A stretch of 52,573 bases of DNA from contig VEFU01000031.1 in assembly GCA_007679095.1 (NCBI GenBank), forward strand, positions 1 to 52,573. Direction: 5' to 3'. The notes below the pieces were generated by a model. It was not told the origin of the DNA. It did no database searches and saw only the letters and a list, made by a program, of their open reading frames with translations. A program made the translations under genes and the position numbers. Source of the stretch: Paenibacillus bovis (GTDB lineage: Bacteria > Bacillota > Bacilli > Bacillales > Bacillaceae_C). Position 1 is the first letter of the stretch. Every line of letters starts with the position of its first letter. Positions 17,323 to 25,753 of the stretch are shown in pieces.

Positions 17323-19270
17323 CTAGTTTCTCACAATGCATCATCCATTCTGCTTCATCCCACTTCACACTATAACCAGCACCTTTTGCACAAAAGATGG
17401 AGGACGATGTATATTCTGGATCGGCCTCTTTGTCATAGCCAATTGTAGTAATTACTGTAAGTTCATTATGACAACGTTCATACCCATCAAAGGATAATGA
17501 TATTTGACCTTTTCCTTTCGTGAAGGTAGCTAATGTTGTTGGGTAATCCATAAAGGTTGCGACTGGGGCTTTACCCGTAATAATTGCTTTTTCCCCCTCT
17601 GTTACAGGAGCTTCAAAATTGCCAGAAGCTGTTTGTATATCCGCTATTACCCTCCCCATATGTTCTAAATCTACTTTTATTTTAAACTCATAATATGGTT
17701 CGAGGAGTATATTTTCCGCTTTCTCTAAGCCCTGACGCAAAGCACGAAAAGTAGCTTCACGGAAATCGCCTCCATGTGTATGCTTATTATGTGCTCTCCC
17801 AGTTAAAAGTGTAATTTTTACATCTGTTAATGGAGAACCTGTTAAAATACCATGATGGTCTCTTTCAAACACATGCTGCTTAATAACATTTTGTAAACTG
17901 GTGGATAAGTGATCTGTGTGGCAAATACTTTCAAATGTAATGCCCTTATTTCGCTCATTTGGTTCTATTTTCAAATGCACTTCTGCATAATGGCGAAGTG
18001 GTTCAAAATGGCCATATCCATATACAATAGAATCAATCGTTTCCTTATAAATAATTTCAGGTTTATCAAATGAAACAGTTAACCCAAACCTAGCTTGTAT
18101 TACTTGCTGTAATACTTCAAGTTGAATAGTACCCATCACATGTAAATGAATTTGTTGAAGAGATTCATCCCATACAACATGAAGGGATGGATCTTCTGCA
18201 TCTAATATGTAGAAATATTTTAACGCCTCTCTCATGTTCATACCTTGTTCAAAAACTACCTTTGATTTCAAAGTAGGAACAATATTATAACTTGTATTTT
18301 CCTGTAAAGTACCAAGACCGTCCCCAATAGCTGCACTTGAAAGACCTGTTACTGCAAATATTTCACCAGCTTGAACTTCATCTACTTGCACAAAATTAGT
18401 TCCATTATACTTTCGAATTTGAGTTATTTTTTCAACTTCTCCATTAGAATAGTTTATTTCATCTCGCACCTTCAATTTTCCACTTATTGCTTTAATGAAC
18501 GTAATCCTTGTACCTGCTTCATCATGACGAATCTTATAAACACGTCCTGAAAATGTAGTATTAGGATCATAATTTGTCATCGTTAATAAGTCCAATTGGT
18601 CGAGAAATTCTTTAATCCCAATATCTTGGAGAGCGGAACCATAAGCACAAGGATAAATGTTAGTTGTCTGTATCATTTGCTTCATTTTTTCTAACCATAG
18701 GATTTCTTCGTATCCCTTCTCCATGTAATGATCTAATAAATCTTCATCACGTTCAGCGATACATTCTATTAATTCCTCGGTTATCCTTCCATTTTGCATA
18801 CCAGTAGTTATATCACAAATATCTTTAGTTAAATGAATCTCAATATCACCCATTACTTTACCAATATTTGCACCTGTACGGTCTGTTTTATTAATGAATA
18901 TAAAAGTCGGTACTTGATGTCTTTTTAATAAATTCCATACTGTTTCAGTATGTGCTTGAATTCCTTCGACAGCACTAATGACAAGGATGGCAATATCCAT
19001 TACTTGAACTGCTCGCTCCATTTCAGGAGAAAAATCCACATGCCCCGGAGTGTCAATAAGAAAATAAACGGAGTTATTGTATTCAAATGTCGCTTGTTCG
19101 GCAAACACGGTAATTCCGCGTTGTTTTTCAATCTCATGATTATCTAGGAATGTACTTTGGTGATCGACTCGGCCTCTCTCCTTTATACTATTTGTATGAT
19201 ACAGTAACTGTTCGGAAAAAGTTGTCTTCCCCGCATCTACATGTGCTAAAATGCCGACCGTCTTATACAT
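17315..19270 (-). CDS. Tet(M)/Tet(O)-like ribosomal protection GTPase
   Basis: 651 residues, close to the roughly 640 of Tet(M). The GTPase motifs are G1 AHVDAGKTT (9-17), G2 in KQRGITV, G3 DTPGHVDF (about 74-81) and G4 NKTD (about 128-131). EF-G-like domains II to V follow. It belongs to the translation-factor family that removes tetracycline from the ribosome, but resembles the intrinsic chromosomal members in Bacillaceae more than mobile tet genes: base use matches the neighbours and no mobile element is nearby. Resistance is therefore plausible, not shown. ATG at 19270 has AGAGGAG about 12 nt upstream, and a TATAAT lies at 19309-19314. Single gene with its own terminator. Confidence 0.88.
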   Translation of the reverse strand: MYKTVGILAHVDAGKTTFSEQLLYHTNSIKERGRVDHQSTFLDNHEIEKQRGITVFAEQATFEYNNSVYFLIDTPGHVDFSPEMERAVQVMDIAILVISAVEGIQAHTETVWNLLKRHQVPTFIFINKTDRTGANIGKVMGDIEIHLTKDICDITTGMQNGRITEELIECIAERDEDLLDHYMEKGYEEILWLEKMKQMIQTTNIYPCAYGSALQDIGIKEFLDQLDLLTMTNYDPNTTFSGRVYKIRHDEAGTRITFIKAISGKLKVRDEINYSNGEVEKITQIRKYNGTNFVQVDEVQAGEIFAVTGLSSAAIGDGLGTLQENTSYNIVPTLKSKVVFEQGMNMREALKYFYILDAEDPSLHVVWDESLQQIHLHVMGTIQLEVLQQVIQARFGLTVSFDKPEIIYKETIDSIVYGYGHFEPLRHYAEVHLKIEPNERNKGITFESICHTDHLSTSLQNVIKQHVFERDHHGILTGSPLTDVKITLLTGRAHNKHTHGGDFREATFRALRQGLEKAENILLEPYYEFKIKVDLEHMGRVIADIQTASGNFEAPVTEGEKAIITGKAPVATFMDYPTTLATFTKGKGQISLSFDGYERCHNELTVITTIGYDKEADPEYTSSSIFCAKGAGYSVKWDEAEWMMHCEKLEK

Positions 19271-19323
19271 AAATTATTTTTACTCCTCTTCCTTATAAGA
19301 TATTTTTCATTATAGCATGATTA

Positions 19324-19346
19324 GAAAAAGCCCCTATGGTAGGGGC
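19324..19346 (-). terminator. Terminator of the Gfo/Idh/MocA gene
   Basis: GCCCCTA / TAGGGGC with a 3-nt loop (19330-19346), followed on the minus strand by TTTTT. Confidence 0.85.
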
Positions 19347-19357
19347 AATATTTTATT

Positions 19358-20371
19358 CTATAACAATACTTTCTTCCCTTTTTTTGCACTTTCAACTGCC
19401 CCAAAAACCATCTCCATACTCTTAATATTGTCTGTACAGTCTGTCTCAGCCAACCTATTTTCTTCTAGTGCTGAAAACATTTCATCTAGACAACCCCAAT
19501 GTCCTTCTTGCCCATTCCAGTTATCTTCTATCTCTACACTTTTAATATGATCTACAAATTCAATGGGTTTTGATGAATCACGAATCTCACAAACTGGAAA
19601 ATGGTGTCCATCCCACTTTGCGCTTCCTATACTGCCTGTTACACGCCAATCCGATTCCCAAGAAGTTTGCATACCGATTGCTGACCAAGATCCTCTATAT
19701 GTAAATACAGAACCATCACTCATTTCAAAGATACATACAGCAGAAGAGTTTCCTTCATACCATGAACCTGCAGGATTATATTCATGACAATAGACAGAAA
19801 CAGCGTCTGCTCCTGTAATAAAACGTGCTTGATCAAAAGTATGTATAGCCATATCCACGATTAATGGATTATCCATTACATCACGAAATCCTCCAAAATG
19901 AGGTCCTAGGAAAAAATCAGCATGAATGGAACCAACTTTTCCTATGACATTATTTGCGACTACCTGTTGCAAAGCTCGTATTTGGCGGTTATATCTCCGG
20001 TTTTGCATGACAGAATATTTTTTACCAGTTTGCTGTGCTACTTGTAAAACAGCTTTTGCATCCTCTAACGTTTCTGCCATAGGCTTCTCACCAAAAACAT
20101 TACAGCCAGCTTCCATCGCGGTTGTAGCTATTTCTTTATGGCTAGCCGGAATCGTTATATCTAACACTAAATTTGGTCCAGTTTCTTTAATGGCTTTTGA
20201 CAAATCAACAAAACATGGTACTTGTAAATTTCTACGGTCTGCCATCTTTTTAGCCGATTCAATATATAAATCTACTAATCCAACAATTTCAGCATTTTCA
20301 CGTTTTTCAACATAATCTAACCATACATTAGACATTGCACCACAACCAGCAACAACAATTTTGTGTTTCAT
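19358..20371 (-). CDS. Gfo/Idh/MocA family oxidoreductase
   Basis: 337 residues from ATG 20371, where GGAGG is 8 nt upstream. The N-terminal Rossmann fold has IVVAGCGAMSNVW (NAD(P)-binding) and the family motif FGEKPMA (about residue 92-98, the conserved E-K-P). The C-terminal alpha/beta dehydrogenase domain holds DMAIHTFDQARF with the probable catalytic Asp/His. It probably oxidises or reduces a sugar, inositol or related polyol; the substrate is unknown. A cre-like sequence 37 nt upstream suggests carbon catabolite control, which would fit a sugar role. Monocistronic. Confidence 0.88.
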   Translation of the reverse strand: MKHKIVVAGCGAMSNVWLDYVEKRENAEIVGLVDLYIESAKKMADRRNLQVPCFVDLSKAIKETGPNLVLDITIPASHKEIATTAMEAGCNVFGEKPMAETLEDAKAVLQVAQQTGKKYSVMQNRRYNRQIRALQQVVANNVIGKVGSIHADFFLGPHFGGFRDVMDNPLIVDMAIHTFDQARFITGADAVSVYCHEYNPAGSWYEGNSSAVCIFEMSDGSVFTYRGSWSAIGMQTSWESDWRVTGSIGSAKWDGHHFPVCEIRDSSKPIEFVDHIKSVEIEDNWNGQEGHWGCLDEMFSALEENRLAETDCTDNIKSMEMVFGAVESAKKGKKVLL

Positions 20372-20407
20372 TTTTTCATCCTCCAAGAATACTAGAATTG
20401 ATAATGA

Positions 20408-20422
20408 ATGTAAGTGCTTTCC
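20408..20422 (-). promoter_or_regulatory. Candidate CcpA (cre) site
   Basis: ATGTAAGTGCTTTCC closely fits the cre consensus WTGNAARCGNWWWCA, with T for the central C and C for the final A. It lies 37 nt before the oxidoreductase start. Confidence 0.45.
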
Positions 20423-20436
20423 GTTTTGTTTTTTAT

Positions 20437-20464
20437 AAGAGCAAGGTCTAAAACCTTGCTCTTA
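20437..20464 (-). terminator. Hairpin after the LLM oxidoreductase gene
   Basis: AAGAGCAAGGT (20437-20447) pairs perfectly with ACCTTGCTCTT (20453-20463), just after the LLM gene stop. No long T-run follows on the minus strand, so it may be a weak terminator or a 3'-end stabiliser. Confidence 0.55.
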
Positions 20465-20470
20465 GCAGTA

Positions 20471-21529
20471 TTATTCGTTTGTATTTTCCGATTCCCATTT
20501 CGCTACTTCTTCGCGAACAATTGGTGCTACTTCTTTTCCTAATAATTCAATTGCTTTCATCACGTCATCATGTGGCATACTACCAACAGGTACATGGAGC
20601 ATGAAGCGTGTAATCCCTACATTTTTTCTAAGATGAATGATTTTATTTGCTACAGTTTCTGAATCTCCAACGTATAGTGCACCTTCAAAACTACGTGCAG
20701 CATCAAACGTATCCCGCGTATATGGACCCCAGCCACGTTCGCGACCAAGTTTATTCATCGCTTGTTGTGTTGAAGGGAAAAACTTTTCTGCTGCTAATTC
20801 TGTATCCTCTGCAACAAAACCATGTGAATGAGAAGCAACAGTTAATTTAGTTGCATCATGACCAGCTTGTGTTGCTGCTCTTTTATACAATTTAACTAGT
20901 GGGGCAAATTGTACTGGACGACCTCCTATAATCGCTAAGACGAGTGGCAATCCTAAAGCGCCTGCTCTTGCGACAGATTCGGGAGTTCCACCACTACCAA
21001 TCCAAACTGGTAACGGATCCTGAACTGGTCGTGGATAAACCCCACGATTCTGAATAGCAGGACGATGTCCACCTCTCCATGTAACTTTTTCTGATTCACG
21101 GATTTTTAAAAGTAACTCCAGTTTTTCTTCAAATAATTCATTGTAATCATTTAGATCATAACCAAATAGCGGAAATGACTCGATAAAAGAACCGCGACCA
21201 GCCATTATCTCAGCTCGACCATTTGAAATAGCGTCAACAGTAGCAAAATCCTGGAATACTCGGACAGGATCTGCTGAGGAAAGAACTGTTACCGCACTAG
21301 TTAAGCGTATGTTTTTTGTTTTTGCTGCAGCTGCTGCCAAAATAATAGCTGGAGCAGATGCAGCATAATCTTCACGATGATGTTCCCCTACACCAAAGAC
21401 ATCTAATCCAACCTCATCTGCAAGGACAATTTCGTCGACAACTTCTCTAATTCTCTGAGCATGGCTAACTACTTTACCTGTTTTCACATCCGGTGTTGTT
21501 TCTACAAATGTACTGATACCAATTTCCAC
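20471..21529 (-). CDS. LLM class flavin-dependent oxidoreductase (luciferase-like)
   Basis: 352-residue luciferase-like TIM barrel. The N-terminal GISTFVETTPD, the conserved GVGEHHREDYAASAPAIILAAAAAKTKNIRLTSAVTVL and GRAEIMAGRGSF, and the PLPVWIGSGGTPESVARAGALGLPL region define the FMN-dependent monooxygenase group. It likely uses reduced FMN supplied by a reductase to oxidise an unknown small molecule. The start codon is GTG, with AGGAGG 7 nt upstream. It precedes the oxidoreductase gene in the same direction, with a hairpin and a cre-like site between them, so they are probably separate units. Confidence 0.92.
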   Translation of the reverse strand: MEIGISTFVETTPDVKTGKVVSHAQRIREVVDEIVLADEVGLDVFGVGEHHREDYAASAPAIILAAAAAKTKNIRLTSAVTVLSSADPVRVFQDFATVDAISNGRAEIMAGRGSFIESFPLFGYDLNDYNELFEEKLELLLKIRESEKVTWRGGHRPAIQNRGVYPRPVQDPLPVWIGSGGTPESVARAGALGLPLVLAIIGGRPVQFAPLVKLYKRAATQAGHDATKLTVASHSHGFVAEDTELAAEKFFPSTQQAMNKLGRERGWGPYTRDTFDAARSFEGALYVGDSETVANKIIHLRKNVGITRFMLHVPVGSMPHDDVMKAIELLGKEVAPIVREEVAKWESENTNE

Positions 21530-21640
21530 GTTTGCGCCTCCTATATGTATCTTAAAAGGATAAATTTATTATTATGTTTGTATTGTACCATTTAACACCA
21601 TCTATATATTACTCTTTTGTATTAATAGTGCTACTGATAC

Positions 21641-22180
21641 TTACCAGATGCATTCAACAGTATACTTTCCATCGTTCCAGCGGATGTGATAGACATCTGG
21701 ATTGCGCAAAACCATCCAATTATCAAAGCCATACTCAGGTATATAATTTTTCAGTAGTAACGCCATCAAGTTTCCATGTGTTACGATTATCGTATTCGAA
21801 AATGAGCTTGTAATAATATCGTCGATTACATCTTTTATTCGCGCTTGTGCTTCTCGACTCGACTCCCCACTATCATATTTTAAGTCCATATCTGTAAATG
21901 TCTTTTTCAATTTCTCCATCCAATCATGATACGATTGATTGCTTAATGTTCTTTCTGCTAATCTATTATCTATTTCAATGTTAATATTTCGTTTCTTAGC
22001 ATAAGGAGTAATCGATTGTATTGCTCTAGTAAATGGGCTAGATATTATTCTATCAATATTGTATGTTGAAAAAAACCTGACTAATGATAGAGATTGATTA
22101 ATCCCCTCTTCCGTTAACTGAGCTTCGGGTTGTTGCCCAACTGCTTTACAGTGGCGTACTACAAAGATACTTTTGTTCAT
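21641..22180 (-). CDS. Histidine phosphatase family protein
   Basis: 179 residues of the phosphoglycerate-mutase-like fold. The catalytic motif is V-V-R-H-C-K (His about residue 10; R-H-C replaces the more common R-H-G). Other conserved elements are LTEEGINQSLSL, IISSPFTRAIQSITP, the acidic ERTLSN and the second histidine in IIVTHGNLMALLL (about 142). It probably acts as a small-molecule phosphatase; the substrate is unknown. Its ribosome-binding site is weak (GGTGATG). No operon partner is visible. Confidence 0.87.
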   Translation of the reverse strand: MNKSIFVVRHCKAVGQQPEAQLTEEGINQSLSLVRFFSTYNIDRIISSPFTRAIQSITPYAKKRNINIEIDNRLAERTLSNQSYHDWMEKLKKTFTDMDLKYDSGESSREAQARIKDVIDDIITSSFSNTIIVTHGNLMALLLKNYIPEYGFDNWMVLRNPDVYHIRWNDGKYTVECIW

Positions 22181-22370
22181 TGATCATCACCATCACAATA
22201 TTGTTCTTTATAGTTAATTAAACTAACATTTCTACATTACTTATGGATATATATGGATTCTGCGTAATAAGTAAGAATAACTTTCTTTCATAATGCTTTA
22301 ATTAAACTCCATTAGATTTATTTCTTCAACTACTTTAGAATTAATAAATTTTTGTTCATATAATTAAGTA

Positions 22371-22404
22371 AAAAAAGAAGGATACGGTATTTTTCACCGT
22401 ATCC
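22371..22404 (-). terminator. Terminator of the mannitol operon
   Basis: GGATACGGT (22380-22388) pairs with ACCGTATCC (22396-22404). On the minus strand TTCTTTTTTT follows. Confidence 0.88.
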
Positions 22405-22411
22405 ATCATTA

Positions 22412-23554
22412 TTATCCTTTAAGTGTTTCATATTGGTCAATAATTACTTTCGAAATATCATCTGATCCGTCTAATTGGCAAATTTCCTTTAATACATATG
22501 TTATCCCTTGATCCTTGATCATTTTTTGTAATTCCACTGATTCTGGGTCATCTTGAACGTCAAATAAAAGACAAGCAGCTACTGCACTTGCTAGGTGTTG
22601 GAATGATAAACCTAACTTTTGAGCCTCTACCATCGGTTTTATTAATCTGTCATTTGGTCCTAGTTTACGGATTGGTGAGCGGCCAACACGATTGACATCA
22701 TCGTGTAAATGTTTATTTTGAAAACGGACAATTATTTTCTCAATATACTTTTGATGCTCACCTTCATCTAGTTGATAACGTTTCGTTAAGTATGCTCCTG
22801 TTTCTCCTAAGGTCGCTTTAACTTTTTGATAGATTTTAGAATCCTTCAGTGATTGGTCAATCGTTTCCTTACCATCTAAAAAGCCTAAATATGCGGTTAC
22901 TGCATGTCCAGTATTAACAGTGAATAATTTTCTCTCGATATAAGGTGCTAAATCTGCAACTTTTATCATTCCTTCAACTTCTGGAATATCCATCGTTGTT
23001 TCCACAATCCATTCATAATAAGGTTCAACTAAAACATCAAGAGAATTTTTATTATCTTGTATCGGGACGATTCGATCTACTGCTGAGTTAAAATAATGGA
23101 CTTTATCCTCCATTTTTTCAATTTCGACGTCTGTAAGCTCTTTTTGAATATAGCCTTTTAATAGGTTTGTTGCAGATATTTGATTCTCGCAAGCAATTAC
23201 ATATACCTTTTCATCTGTTACTTTCCCTCTAGATTTCAAGCCTTTTGCAATTAATGGAGCAATATGGGGTAATATATTGGGACCAATTGCAGTTGTGATG
23301 TAAGTTGCTTCTTCAATTTCTTTTATTACACTTTCTTCTTGTTTCATATTGTTTAGTCCAGAAACATGATTAATTTCTGATACTTGAGGAGTATCTTCTG
23401 CTGTTATTACTTTGTAAGCTTTGTCTTTATTTAATTGATCAATAATCGCATCCGCTATGTCAACAAATGTTACGTGATAACCTGCTAGTGAAAACAAAGC
23501 CCCTATAAAGCCTCTACCGATATTTCCAGCTCCAAAATGTACTACTTTTTTCAC
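22412..23554 (-). CDS. mtlD: Mannitol-1-phosphate 5-dehydrogenase
   Basis: 380 residues, the usual length. It oxidises mannitol 1-phosphate, made by the PTS on uptake, to fructose 6-phosphate with NAD. The Rossmann motif is HFGAGNIGRGFIGALF (about 5-20). The catalytic Lys/Asn/His region is NTGHAVTAYLG with the preceding ERKLFTV. NRVGRSPIRKLGPNDRL near residue 295 is typical of MtlD. It is the third gene after mtlA and mtlR, six nucleotides behind mtlR, and ends in a strong terminator. Confidence 0.96.
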   Translation of the reverse strand: MKKVVHFGAGNIGRGFIGALFSLAGYHVTFVDIADAIIDQLNKDKAYKVITAEDTPQVSEINHVSGLNNMKQEESVIKEIEEATYITTAIGPNILPHIAPLIAKGLKSRGKVTDEKVYVIACENQISATNLLKGYIQKELTDVEIEKMEDKVHYFNSAVDRIVPIQDNKNSLDVLVEPYYEWIVETTMDIPEVEGMIKVADLAPYIERKLFTVNTGHAVTAYLGFLDGKETIDQSLKDSKIYQKVKATLGETGAYLTKRYQLDEGEHQKYIEKIIVRFQNKHLHDDVNRVGRSPIRKLGPNDRLIKPMVEAQKLGLSFQHLASAVAACLLFDVQDDPESVELQKMIKDQGITYVLKEICQLDGSDDISKVIIDQYETLKG

Positions 23555-23560
23555 ATTAAC

Positions 23561-25660
23561 TCAATTCCTTCCATATTTACGTTGTAAAAAGTTTAAAAAT
23601 GCTGCTTCTAGCTTTTCTCGTATTAACTTTTCATTCGCAGAAGAAAAGATCATAATATTCCCCTTATTTTCCACAATAACCATACTTACTATGCTGATAA
23701 TTTCCAACTCAAGCTCATGTAAATTTTGTGGAGCAATGAGCAAAATAATATTATTGACTTCCATTTCCTTACCATCCATCCCTAACAGCCTGAATGGAGA
23801 CTCTATATTTACGATTTGAAAGCTAATTTCCTTCACACTTTCGTGTCTGCAATGGAAGAGGGCCATGTTGGTTTGGGGAATGCCCAATCCTCCTTTTGCT
23901 TCACGAAGCTTTAGTTGATGAAATACATCTTCTACATTTGTTATACTCCCTTTTTCTCTTTCGTATCGTAGCATCTTCTTAATGAGTAAGTCATAGGAGT
24001 TTTCATTTTTCATATTGTTCAAAGTAAAATTACGTAAGAGAGTACGAATACTGTTCTGACACATATCAACTTCTTCCATAAATGTATAAAGAGATGTCCT
24101 ATTCCTTTTTCTCTCCTTTTGATTGTCCTCGTATGCTTCCGAAGAATAACTAACATTTCTAGTAATGTTTTGAACATGGGATTGTATATAAGATTGAATT
24201 GCCTGTACATCTTTATCATGTAGTAACGGATTTACATGTACATATTCAAAATTTTCCTGTAACGGCAATAAGACAGTAGAAACAATGATTTGGTATTGAC
24301 TCCAATCCATCGTATGCATTTCTTTTAACGAGATAATATCGGTTGAAGTAATCTCAGGAATTTCATTTTTAATTCGACTAGCTAACATCTTTGAAGTGCC
24401 AATTCCCGTAGGACAAATGATTAAAGCTTGAATCTGTACGTCTTCTTTTTTCAATTCCAATGCTGATCCAAAGTGCAACACAATATAAGCAATTTCATTA
24501 TCTGAAAAAGACAGATTAGCAAATACCCTATTAACACTTGTGTATACTGCCATAAATAAAAGAGGATACTTTTGTTTAATTTCTTCTGTTAACGGATTAA
24601 AATGTGTCAAACCTTTACTCATACGATAAATTGTCGGTTCCATATGAGCCATAAGACCTTGAAACAAAGGGAAATCTGCTGACAAATCAACATTTAATTG
24701 CTCAGAGACATCCTGAATTAATTTCTTAACGGAGCGGCTAATAAGAATTTGATCGTAGTACTTACTCTCGGGCTCCACAATTTTTGAACCTCTTAAAACG
24801 GAGACTAAATACACGATTTCATTATTGTTAATCTCGATAGAAAAATAATCCGCTAATTCATTACAAATTCTGAGCAGAAGTGAATATTTATCAGAACTCT
24901 TTTGGTGCTCTAAATCGTGTTTTTGTACAGTAAGAGTACATCCTTTTTTGATCCTTTGTAACGATATGCAAATATGAATGATGAATGCAATATAATCACT
25001 ATCTGCTAATTTTATGTGGGATTGATTTATGTAGGAATAAACAATTTTATCGATTTTCTTTAAATAATCCCTTTTAAGGAAATATAAGATTTTTTTATTT
25101 TGTAACCTGTCATTCGAAATCATGAATAAGCTCTCAATCAATTCTTCATTAAAATGAATGAACAAATAACTTACTAAGGCATTTCTTTTATCTTCTTCTA
25201 GTCCGACGATTTCAACCCCGACGCCTTTTTTTCGATAAAGAATAATATTATAGTTTTTCAACCACTCCATCAAATCATCTAAGTCTGTACCCAAGGTTGT
25301 AATGGAGATGCCTAGATCGTTTGCTAAGGATGGTAGTTTTATAGGTCCATCTGCATCTAATAATTTTATGTAAGCAAGTAATCTTCTTGCTTCTAATGAC
25401 AAATCAATCGGATTAATTTTATTCAACTCTTGAATAAGTCTATAAAAGTTATGATTGGTTCCCACAATCGTTAATCCATTATTATTCTCTACAGATAGTT
25501 CGAACTGTTTTAAAATCTTTTCTACACCTTTTAAATCTCTTTGAATTGTTCTTGTACTAACATGCAGAAAATCAGCAATCGAAGAGATTGAATGCTTTCC
25601 ACCTTTTTTCACCATTAGGTCAATTATTGCCTTCTCCCTTGATGTCATTATCATTTCCAT
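23561..25660 (-). CDS. mtlR: Mannitol operon transcriptional activator MtlR
   Basis: About 699 residues of the PRD-containing DeoR/BglG-type activators. An N-terminal helix-turn-helix (SISSIADFLHVSTRTIQRDLKGVEK) and a second HTH are followed by two PTS regulation domains (about 190-390). A GatB-like EIIB domain has Cys in ALIICPTGIGTSK (about 413). A C-terminal EIIA-like domain has FHCRHESV near residue 592. Phosphorylation by the PTS at these sites is known to tune MtlR. The exact ATG is uncertain (25660 or up to five codons later). It sits between mtlA and mtlD and should bind upstream of mtlA. Confidence 0.95.
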   Translation of the reverse strand: MEMIMTSREKAIIDLMVKKGGKHSISSIADFLHVSTRTIQRDLKGVEKILKQFELSVENNNGLTIVGTNHNFYRLIQELNKINPIDLSLEARRLLAYIKLLDADGPIKLPSLANDLGISITTLGTDLDDLMEWLKNYNIILYRKKGVGVEIVGLEEDKRNALVSYLFIHFNEELIESLFMISNDRLQNKKILYFLKRDYLKKIDKIVYSYINQSHIKLADSDYIAFIIHICISLQRIKKGCTLTVQKHDLEHQKSSDKYSLLLRICNELADYFSIEINNNEIVYLVSVLRGSKIVEPESKYYDQILISRSVKKLIQDVSEQLNVDLSADFPLFQGLMAHMEPTIYRMSKGLTHFNPLTEEIKQKYPLLFMAVYTSVNRVFANLSFSDNEIAYIVLHFGSALELKKEDVQIQALIICPTGIGTSKMLASRIKNEIPEITSTDIISLKEMHTMDWSQYQIIVSTVLLPLQENFEYVHVNPLLHDKDVQAIQSYIQSHVQNITRNVSYSSEAYEDNQKERKRNRTSLYTFMEEVDMCQNSIRTLLRNFTLNNMKNENSYDLLIKKMLRYEREKGSITNVEDVFHQLKLREAKGGLGIPQTNMALFHCRHESVKEISFQIVNIESPFRLLGMDGKEMEVNNIILLIAPQNLHELELEIISIVSMVIVENKGNIMIFSSANEKLIREKLEAAFLNFLQRKYGRN

Positions 25661-25720
25661 CAACTCTTTTCAATCAAATTCATTATATAAATGATTGATA
25701 TTATTCATAAAAATGGAAGA

Positions 25721-25747
25721 AGAAAGATGCATGGTTTGCATCTTTCT
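25721..25747 (-). terminator. Hairpin between mtlA and mtlR
   Basis: An 11-bp stem, AGAAAGATGCA (25721-25731) with TGCATCTTTCT (25737-25747), lies directly after the mtlA stop. The following minus-strand tract TTCTTCTTCCATTTTT is broken, so it may end only part of the transcripts and lower mtlR-mtlD expression relative to mtlA. Confidence 0.6.
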
Positions 25748-25753
25748 ACTTAA

